Source: Haplosporangium gracile
Lineage: Eukaryota > Mortierellomycota > Mortierellomycetes > Mortierellales > Mortierellaceae
DNA: 64,000 bases
Assembly (NCBI GenBank): GCA_015499985.1
Contig: JAAAUF010000004.1
Coordinates: 51,626-115,625 of the forward strand
Direction: 5' to 3'
Below, in pieces: positions 54,463 to 64,000 of this stretch. Position 1 is the stretch's first letter. Each line of letters opens with the position of its first letter. Made by a program: the position numbers and the translations under genes. The notes below the pieces were generated by a model. That model ran no database searches. It was not told where the DNA came from and saw nothing but the letters and a program-made list of their open reading frames with translations.

Positions 54463-57400
54463 TCAAAGGTCCATCAGATCAGACGAACTACTGTCAGAAA
54501 AGTCGCGCACACGGTCCTGGTACTGAATCATAGCTCGAATATCCTTAAGAAGGACTTCTTGCTCTGAGCGCTGGGGACGGATGGAGCGTCTTTGGTAAGG
54601 GTTGAAGTGGGCAATGACTTGAACAGTTCCTCGCTCTGAGCTTTGAAAATCGCGAGTCTTGCGGTCTGTGGAGCCTTGTGATGTCTGGCGAGTGGTGGAT
54701 TTTGCGGACAGTTCTTCATCGCTCAAAGCGATTTCGGGGTGCATCTTGGCCGTGTGTGTCTAGAGTCCAGATAAAAAGGTAATGAAGTAAGTTAATAATA
54801 TCAAGATTTCACATCCAACAATGTGCAAGCGCTTGAGTCCAAAGTTTTACCTTCAAGTTTCCGAGCTGACTAAATGACTTGCCGCATCCATCCAGGCGAC
54901 ACATGAAGGGCTTGACCTCGTCATGGATGCGTTCGTGCGTCTTCAGGTTTCCGAGTTGAGTAAAGGTCTTGTCGCAGCCTGGGTGGTGACACTTGTAGGG
55001 TCTCTCGCCGGTGTGCTTGCGTTCGTGGGTCTAGATAGTCGACATGCAAGCACGTGCGTAAGTAATATGGCATATGACGAACAATAACTATGGTTTAGAA
55101 CATGCTGAAAAGAGAATTCAGTTATTACCTTCAGGTTTCCGAGTTGCGTGAAGGACCGTTCACATCCGTCAAAGCGGCAGACCTAGATTGCATGAATATG
55201 TAAAAGAAGAGAAAAAAAAGATTTCCAAAGAGCGCAACCGTCATAGATGCAACCAAGAGTCGATGCCAACCCGCACAATACCAATGCAAATTGATTTTGT
55301 TGACACGGTTGCAGGAGGCCAAAAAAACGGTAACAAAGCACAAGAGTTGCGTGGGAGGCACACAAAGCGACAGCGCAAAGAACCAACAGCCAAACAGCCA
55401 ACCAAAAAATGTCAAAGAAGCCCACAGATCACCAGCCAGCCAAATTGTAGAATGGTTTTGCAAAGGTAAAGTGGGACAAAGAGTGGCAAGGTCAAAGGAG
55501 CAAAAGCGCAAGGAACCCAACAGGACCCAAAAAAGAGGAAAGCGGACAGAACCCAACAAGCAAACGCATCAAGATCCAAATAAGAATTTGGAGGTTAAAG
55601 AATAAGAGAGAGAGACCGTGAGTCGTCAAAATAAAAGTACGCTCGTCATTAAACATTACTTGAGAGGAATCGAAAAAAACAACTCGAGAAGATAAAAAAA
55701 TGAAAGTGAAAGAAAAGGATAGTCGAAAGGAAAATTGACAACACAATAAGGATCGACAAAGAAAGGCATTGTCGCTCGTTCATTCTGCTCTTCCATTCGC
55801 ATCCCTAGCTCCTCCTCCTCCACAAAGTTCTTCTCTTCATAATCGCTTTTTTCTTTCTAACTCTCCCAATGCACTTGGGTAAATAAATGCTGTGCTCGAA
55901 CTGACGGATGTACCAAACTTTTCGTCACGGTCGATATCGCGTGGTAAAACAGGTCGTGTTGCCAACAGTAATGTCATCTCAAATATCCATATAACCTGTC
56001 CAATACTGAAATCCATTCGCGCCGCTCGCTCTTTTCCATTTGATAATGAACCGCCGCCACTCTTTCGCATCGCCTTCTATCCTTGCCGCCACTCTTCATA
56101 GTCCATGAAAAAAAAATAGAAAAGGTGCTCCACCCCCCAAAAACAAACAATAACAAGGAAAAAGTGAACGAAGCAAAATCACCGAATAGAAAACTGGCAA
56201 AGAAGAGAGATGTCAAGTTCCGTCAAATGTGTGGGGCCACCTTTTCGTGCGTTTGATATCAAGCAGAAATGCATAGGAATCAGTCAGCATTTGGGGACAA
56301 GGCAAAGAAATTGCCTAAGCGGACAAGGGCAAACAGTGCGACGGCAAATGGGAGACCGGCTGCAACATGGATGGGTCAATACCAGAACAAAAAGACGGCT
56401 CTAACTCCGGCCTTGGTGAAAGAGATCAAGAACGCGCTTGACATGATCCGCAAGGATCATCCGGTCCATCTGCTCGGTTGAGGAGAGCCACGGAAGAGAG
56501 GGTGCGGTCCAAAGGTAAGCAGAGCCGAGATGCTTCGTCTTGGATTAGTGTGTGGTAATGGCTCCCGTGTCTTGCCTCGATTGCCTCGTTGCGTTGTGCG
56601 TGCATTCATTCAGCGTTGGTCTCCCTCAGTCGTGATCGTGGGCGTCATTGATTCCAACATTTCCATCGGACGAAAAAGTGGGCCCCAACTCCTTTATCTC
56701 TTCTTCTTCGCTCCATTTTCATGTCCAAAATTCAATCTTTGCAACAGAGTACAGAAGGTATAAATTCAAGGAGCAGAAAGTAAGACGAGGTGTGCAAGAG
56801 AGGTAAGGAAAGGACTTACAAATGGACGTGTCCCCGTATGGCATCTATTGAAGGTAGGTATGACAGAATTTCAAATGCGTGAGATAGGAATGAGTATGCC
56901 TGTGATTTTCTTGTCTCACATTTTCAGGAACCAATGCAAGACAAAAAAGATAAAACTAGTGGCGCTGCTAGTCATTATCGATAGGCAACGATGGAGTACA
57001 AAAGGACTTACCGCTCGTGAATACGGAGATGGGCGACCTGGTAAAACTTCTTCTGGCAGGTTCCAATCATGCAGGCAAACGACTTTGTGCGCTCACTGCC
57101 CGATCCCGAAGAAGAGACAGAGCTCTGGCTGCACACAGACATCTTGCGCTGAGGGCTCGTTGTTGTTGGGACGGTCGACATCTGACCGGGAAAGGTGCTC
57201 AGAGGAAGGGTAGGAGAAACAGGGGAAGGCGGGAAGGAAGCCTCGCATGGCATTGATGGGGCAGGTGGAGCCGGTGCTTGAAAGGAAACAACAGATTCTG
57301 GGAGGAGTAAAGTGGGAAGCTGGTGAAGGGATGGGGTATCGTCAAGGTCGCTGGACTTTTTCATGAAGAAGGTTGGCGAGGAGGGAACAGTAGCATTGGG

Positions 57401-57724
57401 GTCCTCGACCTCGTCGTCGTCTTCAAAGTCGGTTGAGGTGGCTCGTCTATAGTGAGTGTATTCGAAGCTGCCTTCCAGCTCTTCAGCTGTGGCTTCCAAA
57501 GCGAGAACAAGGGCGTCGAGGGAAGTGGCAGGAGGGTTTCTCTGACTCATGAGACACTGGGCGGATGAGCGGCGGCGGTTATCTTCAGCAAGTGAGTCCA
57601 TGGTGGCGTGAAAAAGAGCGACAGGAGAGAGCGAGGGGGAAGGATAGACGTAGTTGCTGTGGATGGGACCCGAGCCGAGCGAGTCCTTGTGAGGGGTATT
57701 GTGGAAGACAGAGGAGGCGAGCAT
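54463..57724 (-). CDS. Four-finger C2H2 zinc-finger transcription factor
   Basis: Exons 57724-57012, 56844-56820, 55182-55129, 55030-54851 and 54759-54463 encode 422 aa. Residues 1-230 are disordered (Ser/Pro/Thr with an acidic EDDDEVEDP patch that could activate transcription). Fingers follow: [60 protein letters not shown] and [20 protein letters not shown]. Linkers are HTGTRPF, HTGERPY and HDEVKPF. Fingers 2-4 have the same helix residues QLGNLKT, predicting repeated A-rich (NAA) subsites. The C-terminus is charged, ending [13 protein letters not shown]. The finger array is cut by introns, including one of 1637 nt (56819-55183). The closest named relatives I can suggest are Azf1-like fungal factors; orthology is not established. 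Confidence 0.85.
55183..56819 (-). other. Exceptionally long intron within the zinc-finger gene
   Basis: It separates the 25-nt exon carrying the first finger's end from the exon of finger 2. At 1637 nt it is over ten times the common intron size here. It contains A/AG-rich plus-strand sequence (55188-55740) and a plus-strand frame of 70 codons (56269-56481) with ordinary amino-acid composition. No transposon ends, tRNA or snoRNA boxes were convincing. Confidence 0.6.
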
Positions 57725-60245
57725 TGTGGAGTATGGCTGTTGATATTGTTGTTAGTTAATGACGTTTGGTGCAAAAATACAAGGTAGATGATGATGCTGG
57801 TGAGGACGATGAGCAGTGGTAGGGTAAGGAGTGGAGAAAGAGGAGAAAAGGATGGGTAGGTAGGCAAGCAAGGGGGGAAAGAACAAAAAAAAAATGTAAA
57901 CAAAAAAAAATCGAATTCGATGAGCCACCAAAAGAAGGGGTCCCTGCGCAAAAACAGTGACAAGGGCTTTGCCCCTGACCACTTTGTTGGCATACTATAT
58001 CTGTACAGGTGACTTGTTTGTTGGTTTTTTTGATCCCAAATATCCACAAAAAAATAAACTAGGGCAAGTCGACTCTCTCTACCTCGAACAACACGAAATA
58101 CCCTATTCCCACAACCAAACACTCATTTTGTCCACCAACAACCCAATGAACGTTTTTAATGAATGCAAAAGAAAGGTAAGGAGAGAGAGGATCTGGAAGG
58201 GGAAGAGGAGGAGGAAGGGGAAGGGGAAGGGGAAGGGGAAGGGAAAGGGGAAGAGAAAGAAAGAAAGTGTAGAAAGGATGGTGCAGGGATGGAAAAATAG
58301 GGCAAAGATGCCCGTCCTGGGGCACACCCCCGAGCGCCATGGCATATCGACCTCGTGCAATTGAGTTTGCCTTATTTATTGAGACCCTCCTTCCTTGAAG
58401 AATATATTCATGATGGGGCGTGCATAAACACGGGTGAAGAGAATACGTAAACAAGCTCCCCTCGCTCGATAATCAAGGATATGCTTTCAAACCGAAACCC
58501 TTGCGGCTTCAGCGGTGTCCTGTAAGCTACCTCCACCGCTAGCGAGGGGCATTGTAATCATACAGGTCTTGATGATCAAAGACGAAGAAGAAGGAAAAAA
58601 AATGGCACGTTCTTGTTTTCGATCTCATGTTGCATTGTAGCAAAAGATCGATCCTAGAGTTCCTGATTAGAAAAGGAAGAGGAGGAGCAACCAGACCAAT
58701 AAAAGTATGAAAGGAGGATATCTACGGACTCACTTTTCCGTGTCCTTTTTTTTACTTTTTCAAGGAGAAGCAGACGCGCTTTCGTGTCTCTCTCTCTCTT
58801 TCTCTCTCTTTGTTATTCTTTCATAGTTCCTGTCGCCTTCTCTCTCTTTTCACTTTTCATTCTCCTTCACTCTCTTTCTCTCTCTGTCTCCTGCTTCTTC
58901 TTGGTTACAGGAGGGAGGCCAGTATTTCTCTTCGACTTATCAGAACGGGTATTGAACTGGCTTATTTGTGCAAAACGCTGACCGGCTGGGCCATACACAA
59001 ATAATGTTGACACGAGAACGTTGTCGTTCACCCGAAGTCGGGGCGAGACGCACGAAAAGTGAGAACCAAAGTAGCAGGGCAAGAAGGCTCTGAAAGGTCA
59101 TAAGAGAATAAGGGAACACACCAAAAAAAAGGATGTACACAAACAAAATAAAAATACCAAAGGATGCCGCCATGGATACGGAAAAAGGAGAGTGTCTGAT
59201 GTTGCCACCCAGTACCACCATGTGATCGTTTGTTGAATTATATGATTATTATTATTGGTCTGCATCCGATGAAGGAATGAATGGATTATGGTAGTTGTAT
59301 GATCCCCTTTCGCTCCTGTTCTCTATTGTTTTTCCTACTCTTGTTTGCCATGATCCTCCTTTAGGGTCGTGCAGACTAGACAGACATACAGACAGGCAAT
59401 CCTTTCTGCACGGCGTATGGCATGAACAGCTGCTCCCTTTTTATCCTTCCTTTCCTCCGCCTCCTTCTCCATCATCATCCTCGTTTTATTCTTGTTCCTC
59501 TTCCTCTTTCTTATTCCTCTTCTTCTCTTTCCGCCTCCGTGAGCTTTATACTTTTATTCACTGCATGCAACAAAAGGTTGAATTGCTTTTATTGTTTGTT
59601 TTCAGTCTCTCCTCTATCTTTCCTGGGGCGGTAGTGTCCTCCGTTTCCCTTTGGTCAGCATCGATCTGTCCCATAGCCATCTGCATTGCATCCTGCTCCG
59701 TATGTGAGCGTCACTCAACCTTGAATGCTTTTCCCTCTCTCCTTCTCGTCTTCATCCGTGCCTTTTTTGTTTTCTCTCCCTCTCTTTCTCCCTCTCTCTT
59801 TCTCTTTTAATCCCTCTCGCATACTCTTTCTTTCACCTTTTTCGCGACTTTTCTTTTCTCGCCTCTTTTTTTTTTCTTTTATATATTATTTCGTTCCTTG
59901 GTCCACCGTGCGCTCACTTGCCGCCAACTGTCTTTTCTTGTGCGATTGCTTTTTTTTTCCCGCTTGTCTAAGCCTCTCTCTGACCAACGTAGCTCCTCTT
60001 CTTCCACCGCTCCTTCATACATACACAAAGAAGAACACAAGGACTTTTATCCATCCCCACTGGCATACTTCAAATCGACCTTACCTTTTTTTTTTACTCA
60101 AAGAGCACATACTCCCTAGGGGACACCCGACATTCACTTAATTTGACGCTAGTTTTTGCGATATTGTTTTTTATTTTTCTGTTAAACAGCTGCAATACAT
60201 TCTCGATCCCCCCCCCCTTCGCACTAACCCCGCTCCCTCCCTCAA
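57725..60245. promoter_or_regulatory. Divergent upstream region, zinc-finger factor / PH protein
   Basis: A 2.5-kb region, the longest non-coding stretch between genes here. It contains a G-rich AAGGGG repeat (58217-58250), long CT tracts (58785-58890, 59420-59900) and T-tracts. Frames within it are Ser/Leu/Phe-rich translations of pyrimidine tracts. Long leaders or leader introns are possible for either gene; no separate gene is supported. Confidence 0.45.
58217..58250 (+). repeat. AAGGGG tandem repeat with G-quadruplex potential
   Basis: Runs of four G at 58217-58220, 58223-58226, 58229-58232, 58235-58238 and 58247-58250, plus GGG at 58241-58243, are separated by 2-3 A residues. This exceeds the usual four-tract quadruplex rule. 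Confidence 0.85.
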
Positions 60246-62977
60246 ATGCCCATTGTACTTCCGAAATCGGATCGTCCGGCGCAGTGGGGCCCTCGCCCTG
60301 GTCAGGACAGTGGTTCGCTACCATGTCCACTCTACAGTGGTAATCTCCTGAAACTAGGGTCTAATGACCGCTGGCAATCCCGTCTGTTCACTTTTGACGG
60401 CTCAGGTAATTACGCAGCAAAAAAAATTCGCGTCAAGGGTACACAGTTTTTGGTGCTCTTACCCGCGTGCTTCACTTTTTTTTTGCATTCTCAGTCCGTC
60501 GTTTCTCACGCACTCACATTCAACGCATTTTTTTTTCCTTCATCACATTCCCCTTTAAACATATCTTTACTACTCACCACACACCATCCGGATTACTATG
60601 AATAGTTTTGATCTGCGTCGGCAAAAAGCCCAAGGCGCCTGTGATTATGACCTATGATCCGTACGTCTCGTCGCCTTTTCAATCTCCTTCCTGCCACCCT
60701 CGACCACTGAACCCCAACACAAAGTGGTACATCGAGATTGCTTCCATTACTGCCATCAAACTCTTGCCCGTCACAAAGACCCACAGATGCTTCCCCTGCA
60801 GCGATACCTCCAAAGAGCTGTCGATTCAGACCAACGATGGCCGCAGCATGACTCTTCGGGCAAGCAAGGGTGTCGAGCTCGAGCGCTGGTACTTTGTCCT
60901 CTCCAAGCTTTGGGAACTTCGGCATCAAGCGGAGCACCCCGTTGCTGCTGTTGCGGAAGATGCGACCTCACCCTACGCGACAAAGAACCTTGCAGCACAT
61001 CAGCAGTCGGCTCAACTCTTCCAGCGATACCTCCAGAAACAATACCATAGCAACCAAGGGAGTGCCGAAAAATCACCTCTGAAATCGCTTCCATTCCGCC
61101 ATCATCTCCGACCACAACAAAAAAAGAAGCCCCGAGAGAGCTTTCTTCCTTATAAAATCCCACCGCCTCCCCGTGTATCCACATTTTTGCCCCAAGGATT
61201 CGAATGGTCCCTTCAGGAGCAGGGTGACGAAGACGACTTTCCTATCGGCTATGATAATAATTATGGAGGCTATTCAAACACTGGATACACTGGATCCGCA
61301 TCTGGAGAGCAACAGGATCATCGACCGATGGAGCGCCAAACTTCATGGAGTCACTATTCTCAACAACAACATCAAAAGCAGCAACAACAAGTACAACCAC
61401 CTCAGATTCAGGGATCCGTCGCGATGACTGTCCCAGGAAATCGACATGCAGGAGAGGTGCTGCATGCTGTTGCTCCAGCAGAGATGTATCACCAACGCTT
61501 CGCGTGTCCGGCAGCGAGCTCGATGGAGCCAGGAAAGGCGGCCATTATTGACAATTGGCGCCGGAGTCTTCACGTGCCCTTGCCCGTCGATGACGCTGCC
61601 TCGCCTCACGTGGGTGAGTCTAGTCAACAACAACAACAGCAACCACAGATGCGCGCACGGGCCAATGATCAAGACCTGGCTGATTTGCAAGACCCATCCC
61701 TGCTACTGATGAGCAGTCGCGCCCTGGAAGCGACACTCAAGCGGTCGTCCCTTCTTGGCCTCAACATAACGGTCTGCAACAACACCGAGAGCGGCGATCT
61801 CCATTCTGCCACCATTGTACCCTCCCCCATCGCAGACTTGACCTTGACTCACTGGGCCAATCACGCCCACGAGAACTACTCCTATGCGAAGAATGATATC
61901 TTTACTCAGGTCCACCAGGAAAACCACCACCACCACCACCAAATACACGACGACATTAATAAGCGTCTTTCCAGCATTACGGGTAATAACAGTTCCAGTG
62001 CTGTCGCCAAAGAAGAAGATGAACTCCCCCTGAGTCCCCTTCAGTCCAACCGATACTCGCGATGGCTGAACACCCAGCTCTCCTCCGAGGACGGTGCCTC
62101 AAACACTCCAGGGGAGCAACAGCCCCAACCAACAGGTACCCTCACAACCACTCATCAACTCCTCCCTTCAGAGCCGTGCACACCTGAACGAACACCAGCC
62201 AAGAACTCAAGTGCTCTGAACCAGCTCAATAGTCTTGCCCCCGTCGCCCACCTCGACGGTAACAGCAACTTCTGCTACCTCCCTATCACTATCTCCTCCT
62301 CCGCCTCTTCTTCCAAGATCGAACGCGCTCCATTCACCGTCCATGTCCCCTTCCGTCAACTGCGACGATGTCCCAGTATCCCACCCTCCTCAGTGAACAC
62401 CACTGGCAATAAACCCAAGAAGTACATCCCAATTGACACCACACCTTATACCACCATCAGCTCCTCACTTCCTCACCATCCTCCTTCTCGCCCTCCACGA
62501 CCCCCAAGCGTTGGCCTCAACTCTCTGGCCGGTCCAGACGAACTCAATAACGCCACTGTACGACCCATCTATAACATTAATATCAACGGTCTTTATAACA
62601 ACAATAATGACAACAATAACAAAAACGACCCCAGCCAGAACAACAACAACTCGCCTCCTCCCCCTCCACCCGCCAACTACACCAGAAAGCGCTCCCAGAA
62701 CCACCTTTCCCTCTCGCAGTCTATCTCGGCAAAGTCTATTCAAGCTCTTCAGCCACAGCAACAACAAGACTTTTCTATTTATCTATACCAGACAGCACCT
62801 CTTCCTATTAGCGATGATGACGATGAGGACAAGAATGAGCCATTGGCTTTGACTCTATCTCGTCAACAGTCTTTCCGACAACGCCAAAGCCGTTCAGATG
62901 ATGAAACACCAGCAGCAACAGCAGCAGCCACCCATGCCCATGTACAAGGGAACACTAGCAGTCTCGGGGAGCATTAG
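60246..62977 (+). CDS. PH-domain protein with long low-complexity tail
   Basis: Exons 60246-60405 and 60606-62977 encode 843 aa. Residues about 30-160 form a pleckstrin-homology domain: YSGNLLKLGSNDRWQSRLFT, VLICVGKKPKAPVIMTYDP, WYIEIASITAIKLLP, ELSIQTNDGRSMTLRASKG and the C-terminal helix ELERWYFVLSKLWE with the invariant Trp at about 147. The rest is disordered, with Gln, Asn, His, Pro and Ser runs and many Ser/Pro sites. PH domains bind phosphoinositides or proteins at membranes; specificity cannot be told by eye. A segment in the domain (about 73-91, YVSSPFQSPSCHPRPL) is a loop insertion. The orthologue is not identified. Confidence 0.8.
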
Positions 62978-64000
62978 CCAGCCTCCTGTGTCGCATTGCA
63001 ATGCTACGAGCAGGTGACTCCCATAGAGTCGAGTGAAAGTGTCAGCTATCACTAAGTAAAAAATAAAAGGATCTATCGCCTTCCTTGCTTGCCTTTTCCC
63101 CACTTTTCCCGCTCTGTGAACAGTTGTCATCAGAAAGAAAAGGGGGTGGAGGCAGGATGAGAAATCAAGTTCTTTTTCGTTGTGGTGAAATCCTTACTTG
63201 CTCCTTCAGTCAATTGGTTTCTTTTTCTTCTATCTGCCCCTTCATTCTCACCCCCTCCCCCCTCCCCCCTCCCCACCCGTTTTTTTAAGTTCTATCATTG
63301 ACCCCCAATTGATATTCGCTTTTCAGTTCATTTCTTGCGAGGATTAGGGAAGGGATGAGGAGGTTAAAGGGGAGAGAAGAAACGAAGTAACCGATGGTCA
63401 AATACCTCGAGGTAACTATTTAGAAGAAAGGCGAAGGGAAGTACGTTTCATGCGTGCATGCGTGTCAAATATGGCACTGGAACAATGGCAAAGGAAGAAA
63501 AAAAGAAAAAGTGTGCCGTTTACGAAAACAAATGTGCGCGGAAAAAAGATATCAAGGAGTCATGAGCAAGGCGAAATAGGATAGTTGTGAAAGAACGGAG
63601 TGGTTGTAATAACCATCGTCTTCTTTCTGTTTGCCATTCTTTTTCTAACAAAAAAAAAAAAGAGCTACAGTCGCACTATATCCATGTTTGAGGCCAAAAT
63701 GCCTTTATTTTTCAGATAGGATAGGAGAGCATTCATCATCAGACCATGCATAGCTGGTACCTTTTATTTGTAGCCTTTGTAGATGCCTGGTTCTAGATAG
63801 ATGAGTGGTGTCGCTTTCATGCACCAAAGAGAGGTGACCAAGTGAGTGAGCTGGCTCAAAGCTGGCTCATTTTTTTTTTGATATGAGACACACTTGAATG
63901 ACAGTTCATTGCTCAGGAACCAGGAGTTTTGAGATAGATAGGGAGTCGCATGAGGAATTGGCACAAACAAACAAACAGACAAACAAAAAAAAAAAAAAGA
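62978..64000. other. 3' flank of PH-domain gene to window end
   Basis: A 1.0-kb region with no supported gene. It has a C-run array (63251-63274), A-rich tracts (63650-63660 and 63985-63998) and a few weak frames without recognisable features. A gene beginning beyond the right edge cannot be excluded. Confidence 0.4.
63251..63274 (-). repeat. C5-T-C6-T-C6-T-C4 array (minus-strand G-quadruplex motif)
   Basis: Four long C-runs are separated by single T residues about 275 bp after the PH-gene stop. The minus strand thus has four G-runs with 1-nt loops, the most stable kind of quadruplex pattern; the plus strand could form an i-motif. Confidence 0.85.

Noticed and set aside
55291..55605. Lys/Gln/Asn-rich plus-strand frame in the long zinc-finger intron
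   Set aside because: Low-complexity A-rich sequence; no start context, family or structure.
59295..59810. 171-codon plus-strand frame
   Set aside because: A translation of CT-rich promoter sequence, dominated by Ser, Phe and Leu, without any domain.
60661..60724. Possible intron inside the PH domain (donor GTACGT after TATGATCC)
   Set aside because: Removing these 64 nt shifts the frame, while reading through keeps a single open frame into the rest of the PH domain; kept as a loop insertion.

Overview
The window is nuclear DNA from an intron-rich early-diverging fungus. The best guess is a Mortierellales-type species (Mortierella and relatives). This rests on compact genes with many short GT..AG introns, frequent micro-exons, pyrimidine-rich leaders, an Argonaute gene and ordinary fungal housekeeping genes (DUG3, RFT1, EMC3, SAM50, SEC61-beta, MAGO, PMM). 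No rRNA, convincing tRNA, transposon or CRISPR was seen. All exon models were built by eye from splice signals and protein similarity known to me. Every multi-exon model keeps one reading frame from start to stop, but none has been checked against transcripts or databases.

Layout from left to right (strand in brackets): degenerate phosphoglycerate-dehydrogenase-like protein (-), DUG3-type glutamine amidotransferase (+), family-16 methyltransferase (-), membrane-anchored GH20 hexosaminidase (+), RFT1 (-), two tandem ATG22-like vacuolar effluxers (+,+), RPB8 (+), PRM10/ThrE-like transporter (-), acyl-protein thioesterase (-), a small membrane protein (-), an unrecognised 338-residue protein (+), a second small membrane protein (-), EMC3 (+), a 33-N assembly gap, mitochondrial NADP-isocitrate dehydrogenase (-), Argonaute (-), SAM50 (+), a coiled-coil protein (-), phosphomannomutase (-), SEC61-beta (+), an RtcB-family RNA ligase (-), MAGO NASHI (+), an RRN6/TAF1C-like Pol I factor (-), a four-finger C2H2 factor (-) and a PH-domain protein (+). 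Many neighbours are divergent and share one upstream region.

Functionally this is a housekeeping neighbourhood: secretory pathway and N-glycosylation (RFT1, PMM, EMC3, SEC61-beta), mitochondria (SAM50, IDP), RNA metabolism (RPB8, Pol I factor, MAGO, Argonaute, RtcB), and vacuole or membrane transport (two ATG22-like genes, PRM10-like).

Most worth a second look: (1) an RtcB-type RNA ligase with a complete active site, in a lineage where Trl1-type ligases are the rule, fused to an N-terminal ubiquitin-like/doublecortin-like region; (2) a phosphoglycerate-dehydrogenase relative that has lost its NAD-binding glycines and catalytic residues; (3) two GC-AG introns with the same donor context CAT|GCAAGTGA, each required by the reading frame; (4) a tandem ATG22-like pair whose internal exons have identical lengths, including a 17-nt micro-exon; (5) a zinc-finger protein with three identical recognition helices, split by a 1.6-kb intron.
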